From Ruegeria discodermiae (GTDB taxonomy: Bacteria; Pseudomonadota; Alphaproteobacteria; Rhodobacterales; Rhodobacteraceae), in assembly GCF_030758345.1 (NCBI RefSeq), contig NZ_JAVAMO010000017.1:51660-115659 (forward strand): a stretch of 64,000 nt of DNA, read 5' to 3'. Positions 62,077 to 64,000 of this stretch are shown here, one piece after another. Below the pieces are notes generated by a model, which had not been told where the DNA came from, made no database searches, and saw only the letters and a program-made list of their open reading frames with translations. Position numbers and translations under genes: made by a program. Positions within the stretch are counted from its first letter, which is position 1. Each line of letters starts with the position of its first letter.

Positions 62077-63068
62077 TCGAACAGCTCGGGTGGGATACGT
62101 CTTTCCAGCGCGTCCGGCCAGGCGCTGTTGGTATCATACCGGATCACGGCGACGCCGCGAAGACCGGTTTTGACATGTTGGATTCGGTCCTCGACCAGTT
62201 CTCGCGGGATGCGGACACGAACGCGAAAGACAAGTTGATCACGCTCGTCGATTGTCTCGACTTGCTTCGGCGTGAACTGGGCTTCTGGCGAGACGAATGT
62301 AACAGTCGCCGGGATGGCATATTCCGGTAGCGCGTCAAGCACGATGCGCGCCTCTGCCCCGATCGGCAAAAGCCCTGCCTCGCGGGCGGGAAGGAAGACC
62401 TCCATATACACGTTCTCGAGATTGAGAAGCGTCAGGATCGGTGCGCCGGCGCCGACAACCTCGCCTGGTTCGGCCAGCCGGTAGAGCACACGTCCCAATA
62501 CCGGCGCGAATAGCGAACTGTCTTCGATCTGCGCTTCGATGACGCGTGCACCCGCTTCAGCCGCCGCGATCTGGCTGTCGGCTGTTGCGACCCTTGCTTT
62601 TGCCGCGCCCAGAACCGCCTCGGCGACCCGATGGGTGGTTTCGCGTTCTTCGAAGACAGCCTCCGAGATGTTCTGCCCGGCCAGCAGCGCCGTCGCCCGG
62701 TCGAAATCGTGCTCTGCCTTACGTTGCTCACTCTGACGTTGAACGACCACCGCTTCGGCTTCGGCCTTGGTCTGCTGCGCCAGTGCGATCTCGGCTTTGG
62801 CCCGGTCGAGCGACGCCGCAAGTTCATCGGTATCCATTAGGACCAAAGCGTCACCCGTTGCGACCAGGCTCCCCTCAGCCGCCATGACCTTTGCAACACG
62901 ACCCGCAAGCGTTGGTGCGATCTCGACCTGCTCCGCCTCGATCCGGCCATTGCCCTGGACGAAGCCATCTGGAAGTGCGTTTTCGTTTTCAGAAAGGAAC
63001 AGATATCCTACGGCACCTGCGATTAACATTGCTGCCAAGGCAAGACCTACTCGTGTTGTTTTCCCCAT
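62073..63068 (-). CDS. HlyD-family membrane fusion protein (YhiI-like)
   Basis: A 331-residue periplasmic adaptor. One N-terminal membrane anchor (LALAAMLIAGAVGYLFL), then the lipoyl-like half GRIEAEQVEIAPTLAGRV, a long coiled-coil hairpin (about residues 75-190, rich in Ala/Glu/Arg), the second lipoyl half ILTLLNLENVYMEVFLP, and a beta-barrel domain with RIVLDALPEYAIPATVTFVSPEAQFTPKQVE. It links the inner-membrane exporter encoded by the two downstream genes to an outer-membrane channel, which is not encoded here. It is the first gene of the operon. Confidence 0.9.
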   Translation of the reverse strand: MGKTTRVGLALAAMLIAGAVGYLFLSENENALPDGFVQGNGRIEAEQVEIAPTLAGRVAKVMAAEGSLVATGDALVLMDTDELAASLDRAKAEIALAQQTKAEAEAVVVQRQSEQRKAEHDFDRATALLAGQNISEAVFEERETTHRVAEAVLGAAKARVATADSQIAAAEAGARVIEAQIEDSSLFAPVLGRVLYRLAEPGEVVGAGAPILTLLNLENVYMEVFLPAREAGLLPIGAEARIVLDALPEYAIPATVTFVSPEAQFTPKQVETIDERDQLVFRVRVRIPRELVEDRIQHVKTGLRGVAVIRYDTNSAWPDALERRIPPELFE

Positions 63069-63347
63069 AATCTGACCCCGCCGGTAGCCACAGCTTCGAA
63101 GTCTATGTCCGATCAGCCTGTCATGCCTTGCGTTGGATCAACTTTACCGTCACGACAGTTGAGGTTTTCGACAGGCCGGGTCGCCGCAAGCCCCACTCGG
63201 GCTCAATGAAAGCAGCACCTGCGCATTCAGGCTGCCGTCAGTTCGGGTCTGGAGTCTTGCCATGCCTGGCTTTGGCCAGACCAGTCAGTCCAACATCTTT
63301 GATAACGTGGTTACGTTCGAGTTCGGGGCTGACGCCCGACGATGCAG

Positions 63348-63938
63348 TTAGTTGCGGCTTAGGTGCTTTTGATTTGTACTGCTTGTCTCGTAGATCCACA
63401 CCCCGATCTGCTCGCTTTTTCCCCTAAGGTCCTGCATACCCACAAGCTTCAGCTTTGAAGTCAGCGTTTGCTTTATTTTTCCTCTTTGACTGATTGATTC
63501 AATCAGATCATTGCTGACTACCAAAGATGTGTTCAGCATCCTGGTGAGAGTTTCAAGTCTGCTTGCAACATTTACCGTATCCCCGATGACGCTGTATTCC
63601 AGCCGTCGCTGATTGCCTATGTCGCCGGAGATGACAGGACCGTAGTGAACCCCGATGCCAATGTGGACCGGGAGACTTCCATTTGCTTCTCTCTCCCTGT
63701 TCCATTTTTCGAGCGAGCTCAACATTTCGAAGGCACAGTTCAGCGCGTTTTCGGCATCATCCGAACCGGGATCCGGCGTGCCAAAGGTCGCCATCAATCC
63801 GTCGCCAAGGTATTTGTCCAGCGTTCCACCGTTTTCAAAGACGGCTTTGCCAAGCCGGTCATGATAATCTCGAAGGAACGCGACAACCTCACTCGGGGTA
63901 TTACGGGGATGGTTGCGCGCTTGGCTCTCATTCCCTCG
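63348..63938 (-). pseudogene. Class III adenylate/guanylate cyclase domain, N-terminus lost
   Basis: The frame encodes the C-terminal two thirds of a cyclase homology domain: EVVAFLRDYHDRLGKAVFENGGTLDKYLGDGLMATFG with the second metal Asp, HIGIGVHYGPVISGDIGNQRRLEYSVIGDTVNVASRLE with the transition-state Asn and Arg. The N-terminal part with the first metal Asp (expected D-x-R-G-F) is missing. The first 20-25 codons of the frame, starting at 63977, derive from IS110-end-like sequence. The gene was therefore cut by an insertion at about 63939, and a product, if made, lacks a catalytic residue. The gap 63069-63347 between this gene and the HlyD gene shows no gene. Confidence 0.8.
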
Positions 63939-64000
63939 TTTGGGTGTTGCCAGATTAGCTTTCGCTCGCTTGCTCATGCTGGCCGTTGAACGTAGGTGAC
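63939..64000 (+). mobile_element. IS110-type left end at window edge
   Basis: GTTTGGGTGTTGCCAGATTA at about 63939, continuing GCTTTCGCTCGCTTGC, matches the IS110 left end at about 39800 (TTTGGGGTGTTGCCACATTA, then ACTTTCGCTCTCTTGC) with a few differences and the same orientation. The rest of the element would lie beyond the window. Confidence 0.6.

Overview
The window looks like an alphaproteobacterium of the Rhodobacterales (Roseobacter-type). This is inferred from gene content and style: a DctPQM TRAP transporter, a xylose-type ABC system, GH65 phosphorolysis, SorC and GntR/FCD regulators, IS6 and IS110 elements, and fairly GC-rich coding sequence. It is not proven by any marker gene. I see no rRNA, tRNA, CRISPR array, replication gene or phage structural gene.

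Layout. (1) 1-12.2 kb, minus strand: four very large, translationally coupled genes with no obvious pathway, one with a DUF6603-type region and one with a Rv2525c-like (DUF1906) glycoside-hydrolase-like domain. (2) 12.5-13.5 kb: an IS6 element that has cut a gene, leaving a Lys/Ala-rich tail. (3) 13.6-28.9 kb: a GntR/FCD regulator and a catabolic cluster. It holds a TRAP transporter, three Gfo/Idh/MocA oxidoreductases, a TIM-barrel/HPPD-type fusion like 3-dehydroshikimate dehydratase, a short citrate-synthase-like (citryl-CoA-lyase-like) protein, a TIM-barrel isomerase/dehydratase, a CoA-acylating aldehyde dehydrogenase, a ThDP enzyme and a UspA protein. A shared 17-bp palindrome lies before three of its transcription units. 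(4) 29.0-39.8 kb: a sugar cluster with a xylose-type ABC transporter, two paralogous binding proteins, a PfkB kinase, a GH65 phosphorylase, a beta-phosphoglucomutase and a SorC regulator, with a second shared motif before the ABC operon and the regulator. (5) 39.8-48.2 kb: an island bounded by IS110 ends in opposite orientation. It carries a helical 496-aa protein, a 1692-aa repeat protein with a candidate nuclease tip, and a small candidate immunity protein. (6) 48.4-58.2 kb: accessory genes, namely a TIR-kinase-like fusion, a frameshifted methyltransferase, HIRAN, GIY-YIG, SRAP, SPOUT and GGDEF-like proteins, an IS6 copy that truncates a VIT/CCC1 transporter, and a cytochrome c. (7) 58.3-63.1 kb: an HlyD / RbbA-type / ABC-2 permease export operon. 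(8) 63.3 kb to the end: an adenylate cyclase domain cut by another IS110-type end.

How it fits together. The two catabolic clusters are coherent. In the first, oxidation, dehydration, ThDP-dependent C-C chemistry and acylating oxidation resemble the logic of inositol (iol) catabolism without being the same genes. In the second, an imported alpha-glucoside is probably cleaved by phosphate to beta-glucose-1-phosphate, which the mutase converts to glucose-6-phosphate. The best candidates for undescribed biology are the four-gene block at the left edge, the repeat-protein/toxin-like island with its putative immunity gene, and the TIR-kinase-like protein next to it.
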